Positions 1 to 9,332 of a stretch of 64,000 nt of DNA are shown in pieces. The notes beneath the pieces are model-generated. The model saw nothing but the letters and a program-made list of their open reading frames with translations, had not been told where the DNA came from and searched no databases. The DNA lies in assembly GCA_947498155.1 (NCBI GenBank), contig CANMJD010000001.1, forward strand, positions 1,240,001 to 1,304,000. The letters are read 5' to 3'. Position numbers and translations under genes: made by a program. Origin of the DNA: an uncultured Pseudoruegeria sp. GTDB taxonomy: Bacteria > Pseudomonadota > Alphaproteobacteria > Rhodobacterales > Rhodobacteraceae. The first letter of the stretch is position 1, and each line of letters starts with the position of its first letter.

Positions 1-835
1 AGTCGAAATGTTCTACTCGTCTTCTGTTGTGAAGTCGGTTGAAACCTTTGACGCAGCTGCGACTGGCATTATTGATTGCGACATGACCGGATCTGGTTAT
101 TCCACAGGTAAGAACTCTGCGTTCCAATTTGTGGCCGACATCATGGGTGGCTATGACACACCTTACCAACAGCTGAGCTGGTTGTATTTCGGTGGTGGTA
201 AAGAAGCTGCCGCACCTTTGTACAACAAATACGGCATGGAGCTGATCGGTTGGTGGGTTTACGGCCAAGAGAGCTTTGCCTCCGGTAAGCCAATTGAAAA
301 AGTTGCTGACTTTAAAGACTGGAAATTCCGTTCCCCCCCCGGCATGGAAACAAAAATCTTTGAAAAACTGGGCGCCAAGCCAATCGTGATGGATTTCACC
401 GAAATCTTTACCGCGCTTGAAACTGGTATCATTGACGGTGCCGACGCATCCGGTCTGGCCAACAACGTTGGTCTGGGTCTGTATGACATCGTTAAATATG
501 CAAACTTCCCGGGTTTCCACTCGATGCCTTCCGATCACCTTGCGTGTAACAAGGCCGTCTTTGATGCGATGCCCGCTGCGCACCAGAAGATCATGAAAGT
601 CGGCATGGAAGCGCTGGCGCTTCGCACTGCCCTGACGTTCGAGAAAAAGAACGCCGAAGCTGCTGCGATGCTGCGTGAACAAGGTGTAACCCTGTCTCAG
701 TGGTCCCCAGAAGAGCTGCAAAAGTTCCGTACTGTTGCACAATCTGTCTGGCCTGAGTTCGCCGATACTCCAGAAGCCGAAGCGCTTGTTGAAAGCCATA
801 TCGCTTACCTGACACAGCTTGGTCTGGTTAAGTAA
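1..835 (+). CDS. TRAP transporter substrate-binding protein (DctP/TakP family), 5' end cut by window
   Basis: Protein shows TRAP SBP features (GIIDGADASGLANNVGLGLYDIVKYANFPGFH) and is followed by small and large TRAP permeases; open frame continues to the window start. Confidence 0.9.
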   Translation, partial: VEMFYSSSVVKSVETFDAAATGIIDCDMTGSGYSTGKNSAFQFVADIMGGYDTPYQQLSWLYFGGGKEAAAPLYNKYGMELIGWWVYGQESFASGKPIEKVADFKDWKFRSPPGMETKIFEKLGAKPIVMDFTEIFTALETGIIDGADASGLANNVGLGLYDIVKYANFPGFHSMPSDHLACNKAVFDAMPAAHQKIMKVGMEALALRTALTFEKKNAEAAAMLREQGVTLSQWSPEELQKFRTVAQSVWPEFADTPEAEALVESHIAYLTQLGLVK

Positions 836-857
836 AGGCCTTCGCCACTAATCCCAA

Positions 858-887
858 GGCAGGCTCCATTCGGGGCCTGTCTTTTTT
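858..887 (+). terminator. Hairpin with T-tract between SBP and TRAP permease genes (possible intra-operon attenuator)
   Basis: GGCAGGC-(10 nt)-GCCTGTC followed by TTTTTT. Confidence 0.65.
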
Positions 888-917
888 GACGGGGCAGAAA
901 TACGGGGGAACTCTGAG

Positions 918-1817
918 ATGGAAGAATCAGAGAAAAACGGAACAGTGATAGAATGGCTCATGCCATTGGCCTTCATCCTGACATTCGGCTGGATGACATG
1001 GCACGCACCGGCCTATGTACTTGATATGCATGGCTATACTGATGAATTATTTGCCCGCTTCAAGCGGGTCGACTTGACACCTGACATGCCGGGACTGTTT
1101 GGCGGCTATGGCGATATCGTGGATTACGGCGCGATGCTGTTGTCACCGATCATCTTTTTCTTCGGGATGAAAACGGTACGCCGCGCGCCGATGGAATTCG
1201 AAAACTGGCGCAACTGGGATAGACTGTCTGTCTTTGTTGGTCGCGTTGTCATGATGCTGATCGTGCTGCTGACCTCTGTGATGCTCTACGAGGTCATTTT
1301 GCGGTATGTCTTTGAAGCACCAACGCTTTGGGCCAACGAAATGTCGCTCTGGCTGGCGGGCTATGTGTTTTTGTGCTCGGGCCTTTATGCCATGCAACAG
1401 CGCAGCCACATCCGGATTTTCCTGCTGTATGATATGATGCCGCGCTTCTTCCAGCGCTGCTGTGATGTGCTTTCGACTGCCTTTATCGTGCTCTTCGCCT
1501 TCTTTCTGGTCTATGGCGGCTATGGCGAGGCCTTTGACAAGTTTCTGCGTTGGGAAACCTTTGGCACCGCATTCGATCCGCCCATTCCGGCGACGATCAA
1601 AACAATGGTGCTGTTCATCATCAGCATGGTTGCGGTGCAGGCAGTGCTCAATCTAATCGCGGACTGGAACCTTGAACCGGTAAAACATACTGCCGCTGAT
1701 GACATCGACGAAGACGAGCTGGCCCGCCTGCGCGCCGCCGTCGGCGCTGACGGCACCGGGGATCTTGACGTCACCCGTGGCGCGATTCAGTCCAACACAC
1801 CAAGAAAGCACGACTAA
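918..1817 (+). CDS. TRAP transporter small permease subunit (DctQ-type)
   Basis: Hydrophobic ~300 aa protein overlapping the large permease gene by 1 nt; TRAP SBP upstream. Confidence 0.9.
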   Translation: MEESEKNGTVIEWLMPLAFILTFGWMTWHAPAYVLDMHGYTDELFARFKRVDLTPDMPGLFGGYGDIVDYGAMLLSPIIFFFGMKTVRRAPMEFENWRNWDRLSVFVGRVVMMLIVLLTSVMLYEVILRYVFEAPTLWANEMSLWLAGYVFLCSGLYAMQQRSHIRIFLLYDMMPRFFQRCCDVLSTAFIVLFAFFLVYGGYGEAFDKFLRWETFGTAFDPPIPATIKTMVLFIISMVAVQAVLNLIADWNLEPVKHTAADDIDEDELARLRAAVGADGTGDLDVTRGAIQSNTPRKHD

Positions 1818-3442
1818 TGGATATCGGTACAATCTCTCTGGTCCTGATGTTGGGCCTCATTCTGCTGCTGGCGATCGGCATGCCGCTCGGGTTTGCTTCT
1901 GCAATCCTTGCGGTTCTGGTGCTGGTGATGAAATTCGAACCTACACTGCTGTTGAACCCCTTTACCTTTGGGGATGGCATACTAACCGGACGGCCCGGAT
2001 CGGGGCCGCTCAATATTCTGGCGCAAAAGATATACGGGCTGTTAACGGATTATGTGCTCATATCCATTCCGCTGTTTATCTTTATGGCCGCCTTGCTGGA
2101 ACGTTCCGGCATCGCCAAGGATATGTATTCCTCACTGAATGTCTGGCTGTCGCGGACCCGCGGGGGTATCGCCATTGTGACGTCTTTGATGGCGGTGATC
2201 ATGGCGGCAATGTCCGGCATCATCGGTGGCGAAGTCGTTCTGCTGGGCTTGATCGCCCTGCCCCAGATGCTGCGTCTTGGCTATAACCAAAACCTTGCCA
2301 TCGGGACGATCTGCGCCTCTGGCTCCTTGGGGACGATGATCCCGCCTTCGATCGTGCTGATCATCTATGGTCTGATCACGGAAACCTCGATCAAAGCCCT
2401 GTTTACCGCGGCCTTCCTGCCCGGTTTCATGCTGGCGTCGTTCATCATCATCTACATTATCGTACGTACCCAATTGCGCCCTCAGGATGCGCCACTGCCT
2501 GATCCGGTTCCGGGTGAGCCTCAGGGGTTTGAAAAGTTCAAACTCTTTGCGGCCTTCCTGTCGGTTCTGCTGGCGGGTTTCTCGACTGTGCTGTTCCTTC
2601 GGGCGCTGTTCTTTGAGCTGTCCGGTCAAAACGCGGCCAAAACCGGCGATGCGATTGCCTATGGCACGGCAGATTATCTGCCATGGTTTGGCGGCGCAGT
2701 TGTGCTGGCTTTTGTGCTGATGTTCGGCGTGCTCGGCAAAGAGCGCACCAAAACCGGCTGGGCCATGGGCAAAGGTCTTGTGCCGCCTATCGTTGTGATC
2801 GGCGTTGTGCTTGGTTCGATCTATGGCGGTATCACCGGCATTACCGAAGCAGCTGGCATGGGGGCATTGGCGGTTCTGGTGATCGCGATCTTCCGGGGCG
2901 AAGCCTCGTTTGATCTGGTCTGGGACAGCTTGATGCGCACGCTGAAATCCACAGGGACGATCATCTGGGTGACCATCGGTGCTGCGGCGCTGGCCGGTGC
3001 CTATACGATTGCAGGCGGTCCGGTCTACGTCGCCGACTTCATTGTTGGTTCTGATCTGCCTACCATGGGGATCATTCTGGCGATGATGTTCATCCTGCTG
3101 TTCATGGGTGCGTTCATGGATTGGGTCGGCATCGTGTTGCTGATCATTCCGGTGTTCCTGCCCATCGTGCAACGCCTCCCGATCGAGGAAATCGGTCTTT
3201 TCGGGGTGCTTGAGCCGAAACATATCTCGGTCTGGTTCGGGGTACTGTTCTGTATGAACATGCAGGTCAGCTTCCTGTCACCGCCCTTTGGACCGGCAGC
3301 CTTCTATCTGAAATCTGTGGCCCCGCCTCATATTTCGCTGACCGATATCTTCAAAGGCTTCTTGCCCTTTATCGGCATTCAACTTCTGGCACTCTCGGTC
3401 CTGCTGATCTGGCCCCCGATTGTCACACTCCTGTTGAAATAA
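1817..3442 (+). CDS. TRAP transporter large permease (DctM family)
   Basis: 541 aa polytopic protein with DctM-like motifs (GIIGGEVVLLGLIALPQMLRLGYNQNLAIGTICASGSLGTMIPPS). Confidence 0.95.
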   Translation: MDIGTISLVLMLGLILLLAIGMPLGFASAILAVLVLVMKFEPTLLLNPFTFGDGILTGRPGSGPLNILAQKIYGLLTDYVLISIPLFIFMAALLERSGIAKDMYSSLNVWLSRTRGGIAIVTSLMAVIMAAMSGIIGGEVVLLGLIALPQMLRLGYNQNLAIGTICASGSLGTMIPPSIVLIIYGLITETSIKALFTAAFLPGFMLASFIIIYIIVRTQLRPQDAPLPDPVPGEPQGFEKFKLFAAFLSVLLAGFSTVLFLRALFFELSGQNAAKTGDAIAYGTADYLPWFGGAVVLAFVLMFGVLGKERTKTGWAMGKGLVPPIVVIGVVLGSIYGGITGITEAAGMGALAVLVIAIFRGEASFDLVWDSLMRTLKSTGTIIWVTIGAAALAGAYTIAGGPVYVADFIVGSDLPTMGIILAMMFILLFMGAFMDWVGIVLLIIPVFLPIVQRLPIEEIGLFGVLEPKHISVWFGVLFCMNMQVSFLSPPFGPAAFYLKSVAPPHISLTDIFKGFLPFIGIQLLALSVLLIWPPIVTLLLK

Positions 3443-3451
3443 TATTGTGAC

Positions 3452-3479
3452 TCGGGCGATCGGTTAAACGGTCGCCCGA
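3452..3479 (+). terminator. Inverted repeat after the TRAP genes (terminator-like hairpin)
   Basis: TCGGGCGA-(12 nt)-TCGCCCGA perfect 8-bp stem; only a weak T-rich tail. Confidence 0.45.
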
Positions 3480-3532
3480 AGTTTCTTTGCCATTAGGGCA
3501 TCGTAATACCCAACTACTGCCAGAGATCGCCA

Positions 3533-5044
3533 ATGCAAAAACATGTTCGCCTAGATGCTGTCGATAACGTCGTGACGGCAACCCAAGCGCTCCCCGCCGG
3601 ATGCGAAATCGAGACGGTTCAGACGACCGGCCTGATCCCTTCCGGTCATAAGATCGCCATGTCAGACATCGCGAAAGGGGCACCGATCCGGAAATATGCC
3701 CAGATCATCGGCTATGCGAGCACCGATATAGCCGCTGGTGACCATGTGCACACGCAGAACACCGAATTCCGGCCGACCGAAGCAAATTACGATTTCGCCA
3801 CTGATTTGCGCCCCGTGACCCCCGTCAAAGATCAAAACAAAGACCATTTCATGGGCTACCGCCGCGCCAATGGCAGCGTCGGAACGCGGAATTATATCGC
3901 CGTTGTCACTTCGGTGAACTGTTCAGCCACAGCCGCCCGCCGCATCGCCGATTCCTTTGGCCCCGAAGAATTGGCCGCCTACCCCAACGTTGATGGCGTT
4001 GTGGCCTTTGTCCATGGCACCGGCTGCGGCATGGCCGGTGATGGCGACGGATTTGAAGCCCTGCAACGGGTGATGTGGGGATATGCGCGTCACCCCAATC
4101 ATGCCGGTGTTTTGATGGTCGGCTTGGGTTGCGAGATGAACCAGATCGACTGGCTGCTTGAGGCATACGGTCTGAAACAAGGCCCGCTTTTCCAGACCAT
4201 GAACATCCAGAGCGTCGCTGGTTTACGCAAAACAATTGAAATGGGCATTAGCAAAGTACGGGCCATGTTGCCGCTGGCCAATGCCCAAGAGCGGTCTTCC
4301 TGTCCCGCCTCCGAATTGACCGTTGCCTTGCAATGCGGCGGTTCGGATGCGTGGTCCGGCATTACCGCCAACCCCGCCCTTGGCCACGCTTGCGATCTTC
4401 TGGTGGCCCAAGGCGGCACCGGTGTGCTGGCCGAAACCCCCGAAATTTACGGCGCTGAACATCTGCTCACCCGCCGCGCAATCAACACCGCCACCGGCGA
4501 GCGTTTGGTCGACCTGATCAAGTGGTGGGAGGATTATACCGCCCGCAACAAAGGCTCGATGGATAACAACCCAAGCCCCGGCAATAAAAAAGGCGGGCTA
4601 ACCACGATTCTGGAAAAATCACTGGGGGCCGCAGCCAAGGGCGGCACCAGCCCGCTGACCGGCGTATATAAATACGCGGAACCTGTGCGCGCGCGGGGCT
4701 TCACCTTTATGGACAGCCCCGGCTATGATCCGGCAAGTGTGACCGGCCAGATCGCGGGTGGCTGTAATCTTGTCTGTTTCACCACCGGGCGCGGCTCTGC
4801 CTTTGGCTCCAAACCCGCACCGACGATCAAACTGGCCACCAATTCCACCATGTATAACCGCATGCAGGAAGATATGGACATCAACACTGGCGACATCCTG
4901 ACCGGCGAAAGCACCGTCGAGGCCAAGGGCCGCGAAATCTATGAGATGTTCCTGCGCGTAGCATCGGGCGAGTCGTCAAAATCCGAGGCGCAAGGTCTCG
5001 GGGATTACGAATTTGTTCCGTGGCAAATCGGAGCCGTCATGTGA
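3533..5044 (+). CDS. UxaA family hydrolase (altronate/galactarate dehydratase-like)
   Basis: SAF-like N-terminus plus UxaA core (MGYRRANGSVGTRNYIAVVTSVNCSATAARRIA; GGSDAWSGITANPALG; GGCNLVCFTTGRGS). Confidence 0.92.
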   Translation: MQKHVRLDAVDNVVTATQALPAGCEIETVQTTGLIPSGHKIAMSDIAKGAPIRKYAQIIGYASTDIAAGDHVHTQNTEFRPTEANYDFATDLRPVTPVKDQNKDHFMGYRRANGSVGTRNYIAVVTSVNCSATAARRIADSFGPEELAAYPNVDGVVAFVHGTGCGMAGDGDGFEALQRVMWGYARHPNHAGVLMVGLGCEMNQIDWLLEAYGLKQGPLFQTMNIQSVAGLRKTIEMGISKVRAMLPLANAQERSSCPASELTVALQCGGSDAWSGITANPALGHACDLLVAQGGTGVLAETPEIYGAEHLLTRRAINTATGERLVDLIKWWEDYTARNKGSMDNNPSPGNKKGGLTTILEKSLGAAAKGGTSPLTGVYKYAEPVRARGFTFMDSPGYDPASVTGQIAGGCNLVCFTTGRGSAFGSKPAPTIKLATNSTMYNRMQEDMDINTGDILTGESTVEAKGREIYEMFLRVASGESSKSEAQGLGDYEFVPWQIGAVM

Positions 5045-6042
5045 CCAGACTTCTTTTGGCAGGCACGGGGCTGATCGGGCGGCGTCATCTGGCCCATATC
5101 ATCGAACATCCCGAACTGACCCTTGCCGGTATCATTGATCCAGTCATCGAAAATCACGCCATGGCACCGGTGCCGGGTTTTACCAATCTGGACGCGGTCG
5201 ATGTTGCGGCAGATGGTATCGTTCTGGCCACGCCAACCGAAAGCCATGCGCCACTGACCATTGCCGCAGCAGCACGCGGTTGGCATGTCCTGGTTGAAAA
5301 ACCGCTGGCGGAAAGTCTTGAGGCCGCCGACAAGATGATAGCTGCCGCCAAGGCCGCGAATATCCATATTCTTGTTGGACACCATCGCCGCCACCATCCG
5401 CGCGTTGCCCAGCTTAAGGCGATTCTGGACAGCGGCACCATCGGGCGGCCTGTGCTCGGCAGCATGCTCTGGGCCATGCGCAAGAATGACGGCTATTTTG
5501 ATGTCGACTGGCGGGCGGGTATGACAGGGGCTCCGGTCAAACAGAACCTGATCCACGATGTTGATCTTTTGCGTTACTTCCTCGGCGAAATCACCGATGT
5601 CACCGGCATCGGCGGCAATCCGGTACGCGGGGCGGCCCGTACCGAAAGCGGTGGCGCGGTTCTTTCCTTTGACAGCGGCGCGATTGTGACCATCGCTTTT
5701 GCTGACACCACGCCCTCGCCTTGGGGCTGGGAAGCGGGCAGCGGTGAAAACCCCAACATCGGCATCACCGGCCAGGATTGCCTGCGCATTATGGGTACTC
5801 AGGGGGCGGTTGAGTTTCCGAATATGCGGCTTTGGACCGGCGCCAAGGATTGGCACGATGCCGCACAGCCCACGCAGTTGCAAACCGAACATTCCGTGCC
5901 GCTGATCACACAACTGGAGCATTTTGCCGATGTGATCCATGGCCGTGCGGCCCCATTGGTAAGCGCTGCTGAAGGGCGCGCGACATTGGCGGCAACACTG
6001 GCCATCGAAACCGCGACCCGCCCCAAGGGCATTGCCGGATGA
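5041..6042 (+). CDS. Gfo/Idh/MocA family oxidoreductase
   Basis: Rossmann LLLAGTGLIGRRHLAHI and VEKPLAES motifs; GTG start at 5041 overlaps the UxaA stop (GTGA). Confidence 0.9.
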   Translation: MTRLLLAGTGLIGRRHLAHIIEHPELTLAGIIDPVIENHAMAPVPGFTNLDAVDVAADGIVLATPTESHAPLTIAAAARGWHVLVEKPLAESLEAADKMIAAAKAANIHILVGHHRRHHPRVAQLKAILDSGTIGRPVLGSMLWAMRKNDGYFDVDWRAGMTGAPVKQNLIHDVDLLRYFLGEITDVTGIGGNPVRGAARTESGGAVLSFDSGAIVTIAFADTTPSPWGWEAGSGENPNIGITGQDCLRIMGTQGAVEFPNMRLWTGAKDWHDAAQPTQLQTEHSVPLITQLEHFADVIHGRAAPLVSAAEGRATLAATLAIETATRPKGIAG

Positions 6043-6875
6043 GCGGCTTATCGATTGGGTTGATTGGCAAAAACATTGGTCAGTCCCGTTTCGGGGCTGC
6101 GATGCAGATTTTGGCGCAAACCCAAAATCTCTCATGCGATTTCCAACGGATCGACACCGCCTCACAGCCCGATTTCAATCTGAAACACTGCCTTGAAAAG
6201 TTGCAACGTGACGGGCGCAGGGGGGTATCCATAACCCATCCTTATAAATCCGATGCCGCAGCATTGATTGGCGCAGACTGCACCGCAGAGGTGCATAATA
6301 TCGGTGCAAGCAATCTACTGCTTTTCAACACGCCACCACAGGCGTTCAATACCGACTATCTGGGATTTTTATCCGCCTGGCGCGCGGCGTTTGCCGATCA
6401 AAAGCCCGGCAAGGTTGTCATCGCGGGCGCTGGTGGGGTGGCGCGGGCCCTCTGTGCGGCCCTGATCAAGCTTGGGGCCGAAACCATCCATGTGTGGGAT
6501 CAAACGCCAGCCCGTGCAGTTGCGCTGGCGAACGCCTTTGCCCCCAACGTTCAGGCACTGCCTGCCGAAAGTCAGCAAAGGGCTGCTGAATCAGCCAACG
6601 GGCTGATTAATGCGACACCGCTCGGTATGGTCGCCACACCCGGCAATGCCTTTGCGCATTTGCCAATCGAGACACAGGATTGGGCCTTTGACGCGGTTTA
6701 TACGCCTGTTAAAACGCCGTTTTTGCGGGCCGCTCAGGCAAAGGGACTTTCGGTGATTACCGGTTTTGATCTGTTCCGCTTTATGGCAATAGAATCCTTT
6801 GCTCTTTATGCCGGGCTATCCCGGCCACCGTTCCAATATCTGTCGCATCTTGATGCGCTTACACCCGATACCTAA
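6039..6875 (+). CDS. Shikimate dehydrogenase family protein (AroE-like)
   Basis: GLIGKNIGQSR N-terminus, VVIAGAGGVARALCAALIKLGAETIHVWDQT, NATPLGM motif. Confidence 0.88.
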   Translation: MSGLSIGLIGKNIGQSRFGAAMQILAQTQNLSCDFQRIDTASQPDFNLKHCLEKLQRDGRRGVSITHPYKSDAAALIGADCTAEVHNIGASNLLLFNTPPQAFNTDYLGFLSAWRAAFADQKPGKVVIAGAGGVARALCAALIKLGAETIHVWDQTPARAVALANAFAPNVQALPAESQQRAAESANGLINATPLGMVATPGNAFAHLPIETQDWAFDAVYTPVKTPFLRAAQAKGLSVITGFDLFRFMAIESFALYAGLSRPPFQYLSHLDALTPDT

Positions 6876-6907
6876 ACCGATATTCGAAGCTCTCGAAAGG
6901 AACTTTC

Positions 6908-7795
6908 ATGACACAACCAACAATTGGATTCATTGGCCTTGGACTTATGGGCGCTGCCATGGTCGGACGTTTGCTGGACAAAGAATATGCTGTCACTGTG
7001 CTTGGTAACAAAAGCCGTGGCAACATCGAAGCCGCCATCGCGCGCGGCGCGACAGAAGCCGCAAGTGCCAAAGCCGTCGCCGAAAATAGCGATATCATCA
7101 TGCTCTGCATGGGGACATCTGATCAGGTCGAAGGCCGGATGCGCGGCGCGGATGGCGTAATTGCAGGCTTGAAACCGGGCAGCACGGTGATCGATTTCGG
7201 CACCTCCCTGCCCGCCTCGACCCTGGCATTAGGCGACGAAGTTGCTGCTGCCAAAGCAACTTATCTGGACGCCCCGCTGGGCCGCACCCCGATGCATGCC
7301 AAAGACGGGTTGCTCAATATCATGTGCTCCGGCGACAAAGCGGCATTTGACGCTGTAAAACCCGTGCTTGACGATCTTGGCGAAAACGTTTTCCACCTAG
7401 GCAAACTGGGTTCGGGTCATACGATCAAGCTGATCAACAACTTTTTCGCCATGACCACGGCAAATGCCATGTCCGAAGCCTTTGCCATGGCTGATAAAGC
7501 CGGTGTCGCGCGGTCCGATGTTTATGACGTGATGTCTGCCGGTCCCCTGCGCTCCGGGATGATGGATTTCATCAAGGCCTATGCCGTTGATGGGGACCCA
7601 GAAAACCTTGCTTTCTCGGTGCGTAACGCTGCCAAAGACGTCGGATATTACGGCACGATGGCCGAAAGCCTTGGGGTGGAATCGATTATGTCGCGCTGTG
7701 CCCGCAATGGCCTGAACATGGCCGTCGAAGATGGCCGCGGCGAAGATCTGGTGCCGCAGATGGTGGATTTCTACGCCGCCAAATTCTCGGGTTGA
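6908..7795 (+). CDS. NAD(P)-dependent oxidoreductase (3-hydroxyisobutyrate dehydrogenase/GarR family)
   Basis: IGFIGLGLMGAAMVGRLLDK, DAPLGRTPMHAKDGLLNIMCSG, GHTIKLINNFF motifs. Confidence 0.92.
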   Translation: MTQPTIGFIGLGLMGAAMVGRLLDKEYAVTVLGNKSRGNIEAAIARGATEAASAKAVAENSDIIMLCMGTSDQVEGRMRGADGVIAGLKPGSTVIDFGTSLPASTLALGDEVAAAKATYLDAPLGRTPMHAKDGLLNIMCSGDKAAFDAVKPVLDDLGENVFHLGKLGSGHTIKLINNFFAMTTANAMSEAFAMADKAGVARSDVYDVMSAGPLRSGMMDFIKAYAVDGDPENLAFSVRNAAKDVGYYGTMAESLGVESIMSRCARNGLNMAVEDGRGEDLVPQMVDFYAAKFSG

Positions 7796-7802
7796 TCCGA
7801 CT

Positions 7803-8717
7803 ATGAGCCAATCGTCCCCAGCAATCACCGCAGAACGTGTCGGTCTCGGCATACTCTTGATGCTGGGGGCGTGGCTGATGTTCAGCGTCGTCGACACGAC
7901 GGTAAAATGGCTTGTGGTGACGGGGTTACCCGCCCTGCAGGTCGCATTCATGCGCTACTTCAGCCAATTGGTCATTTCCCTGTTCGGCTGCATCAAACGA
8001 GGTCATCTGGCTGAAAAAACACCTATCAAAACTTCTCTGCTGTTGTTGATACGGGGTCTGTTACTGGTCTCTGCTACCGCCTCCAATTTTTTTGCCCTCA
8101 AATACCTTTCCCTGACGATGACCGCATCGATCATGTTCACCGCCCCAATTATCGTCTCGGCCCTCTCCGGCCCTATGTTGGGTGAAAAAGTCGGACCGTG
8201 GCGTTGGTTTGCGATCTGTCTTGGTTTTGTCGGGGTATTGGTGATCGTGCACCCTTGGGAAGCAGATTTTCACTGGGCGGCAATTCTGGTGCTGTACAAT
8301 GCAACGGCCTTGGCGTTATTTTCGATCCTGACGCGCAAGCTTTCGGGCCAAGCCTCGCCCCATACAATGCAGATTTATGTCGGGCTTACAGGGGCTTTGC
8401 TACTGTTTCCTTTTGCCGCCCTTGTTTGGGAAAACCCTGACAATTTGCGTGACTGGTTTCTCTTGTGCGGCTTTGGTGTTTTTGCGTGGGCGGGGCATGA
8501 CATTTTTTCGCGGGCCCATGCCCATGCTGATGCCAGTGTGCTGATGCCGTTTCAGTATTCGTTTATTCTGTTTATGTCCTTCGGGAGCTTCCTTGTTTTT
8601 GGCGACCTTCCGCAACGCGATACGCTCATCGGGGCGTTCATCATCGTTTTGGCGGGGTTGATCATCTGGTGGCGGGAAAAAATGCGGGGCAACCCCTCAC
8701 CGCTCACGCCGAAATAG
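7803..8717 (+). CDS. EamA/DMT superfamily transporter
   Basis: ~10 hydrophobic segments in DMT pattern; ATG at 7803 preferred over the track start 7731. Confidence 0.88.
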   Translation: MSQSSPAITAERVGLGILLMLGAWLMFSVVDTTVKWLVVTGLPALQVAFMRYFSQLVISLFGCIKRGHLAEKTPIKTSLLLLIRGLLLVSATASNFFALKYLSLTMTASIMFTAPIIVSALSGPMLGEKVGPWRWFAICLGFVGVLVIVHPWEADFHWAAILVLYNATALALFSILTRKLSGQASPHTMQIYVGLTGALLLFPFAALVWENPDNLRDWFLLCGFGVFAWAGHDIFSRAHAHADASVLMPFQYSFILFMSFGSFLVFGDLPQRDTLIGAFIIVLAGLIIWWREKMRGNPSPLTPK

Positions 8718-8726
8718 GCCGCTCCT

Positions 8727-9332
8727 ATGCTCACCTTTGCGGCCGCCGTCTTTTTTCTAATCATTACACCGGGCCCGGGTGTTTTGACGACGGCAGGCGT
8801 AGGATCAGCCTTTGGTACGCGGGCGGGCATTCTTTATGTCATTGGCCTTTTCATCGGCACCAATCTTGTTGCGCTTGCGGTGGTGACGGGGCTTGGGGCC
8901 TTGCTGCTGGCCAATCCATATCTGCGCACACTGCTGTTCATCGCCTCTACCTGCTATCTGCTGTATCTGGCTTGGCGTATCTTTAGCACCGGCGCAAAGC
9001 TGGCGTTTATCGAGGCGAAATCAGCCCCCGGCATTGGCAATGGTATTGCACTGCAAATGATAAATCCCAAAGCCTATGCGGTGAATACTTCTTTGTTTTC
9101 AGGGTTTTCCTTTTTGCCCGACAGTTTCCTAACAGAGATCATGATCAAGTTTCTGATCGTGAATGCCATCTGGATTCCCATCCATCTGCTTTGGCTCTAT
9201 CTGGGCCTCACCCTGCATCGATTGGCCCTGCCGGATCAGGCCCTAAAGGCGATCAACTTTGCCATGGGCATGGCGATGTTGCTGGTCATTGCCTTGGCCG
9301 CATGGGGTTTTACCCAGGGCGGTGCGCTTTAA
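8727..9332 (+). CDS. LysE family translocator
   Basis: LTFAAAVFFLIITPGPGVLTTAGVGSAFGTRAGI is a typical LysE/RhtB N-terminus. Confidence 0.9.
   Translation: MLTFAAAVFFLIITPGPGVLTTAGVGSAFGTRAGILYVIGLFIGTNLVALAVVTGLGALLLANPYLRTLLFIASTCYLLYLAWRIFSTGAKLAFIEAKSAPGIGNGIALQMINPKAYAVNTSLFSGFSFLPDSFLTEIMIKFLIVNAIWIPIHLLWLYLGLTLHRLALPDQALKAINFAMGMAMLLVIALAAWGFTQGGAL

Noticed and set aside
2132-3223. 363-aa minus-strand ORF antisense to dctM
   Set aside because: Mirror ORF of a well-recognised TRAP permease in GC-rich DNA; composition dominated by H/Q/R/D with no domain character.
5005-6165. 386-aa minus-strand ORF
   Set aside because: Antisense to the clear Gfo/Idh/MocA gene; codon-shadow artefact.
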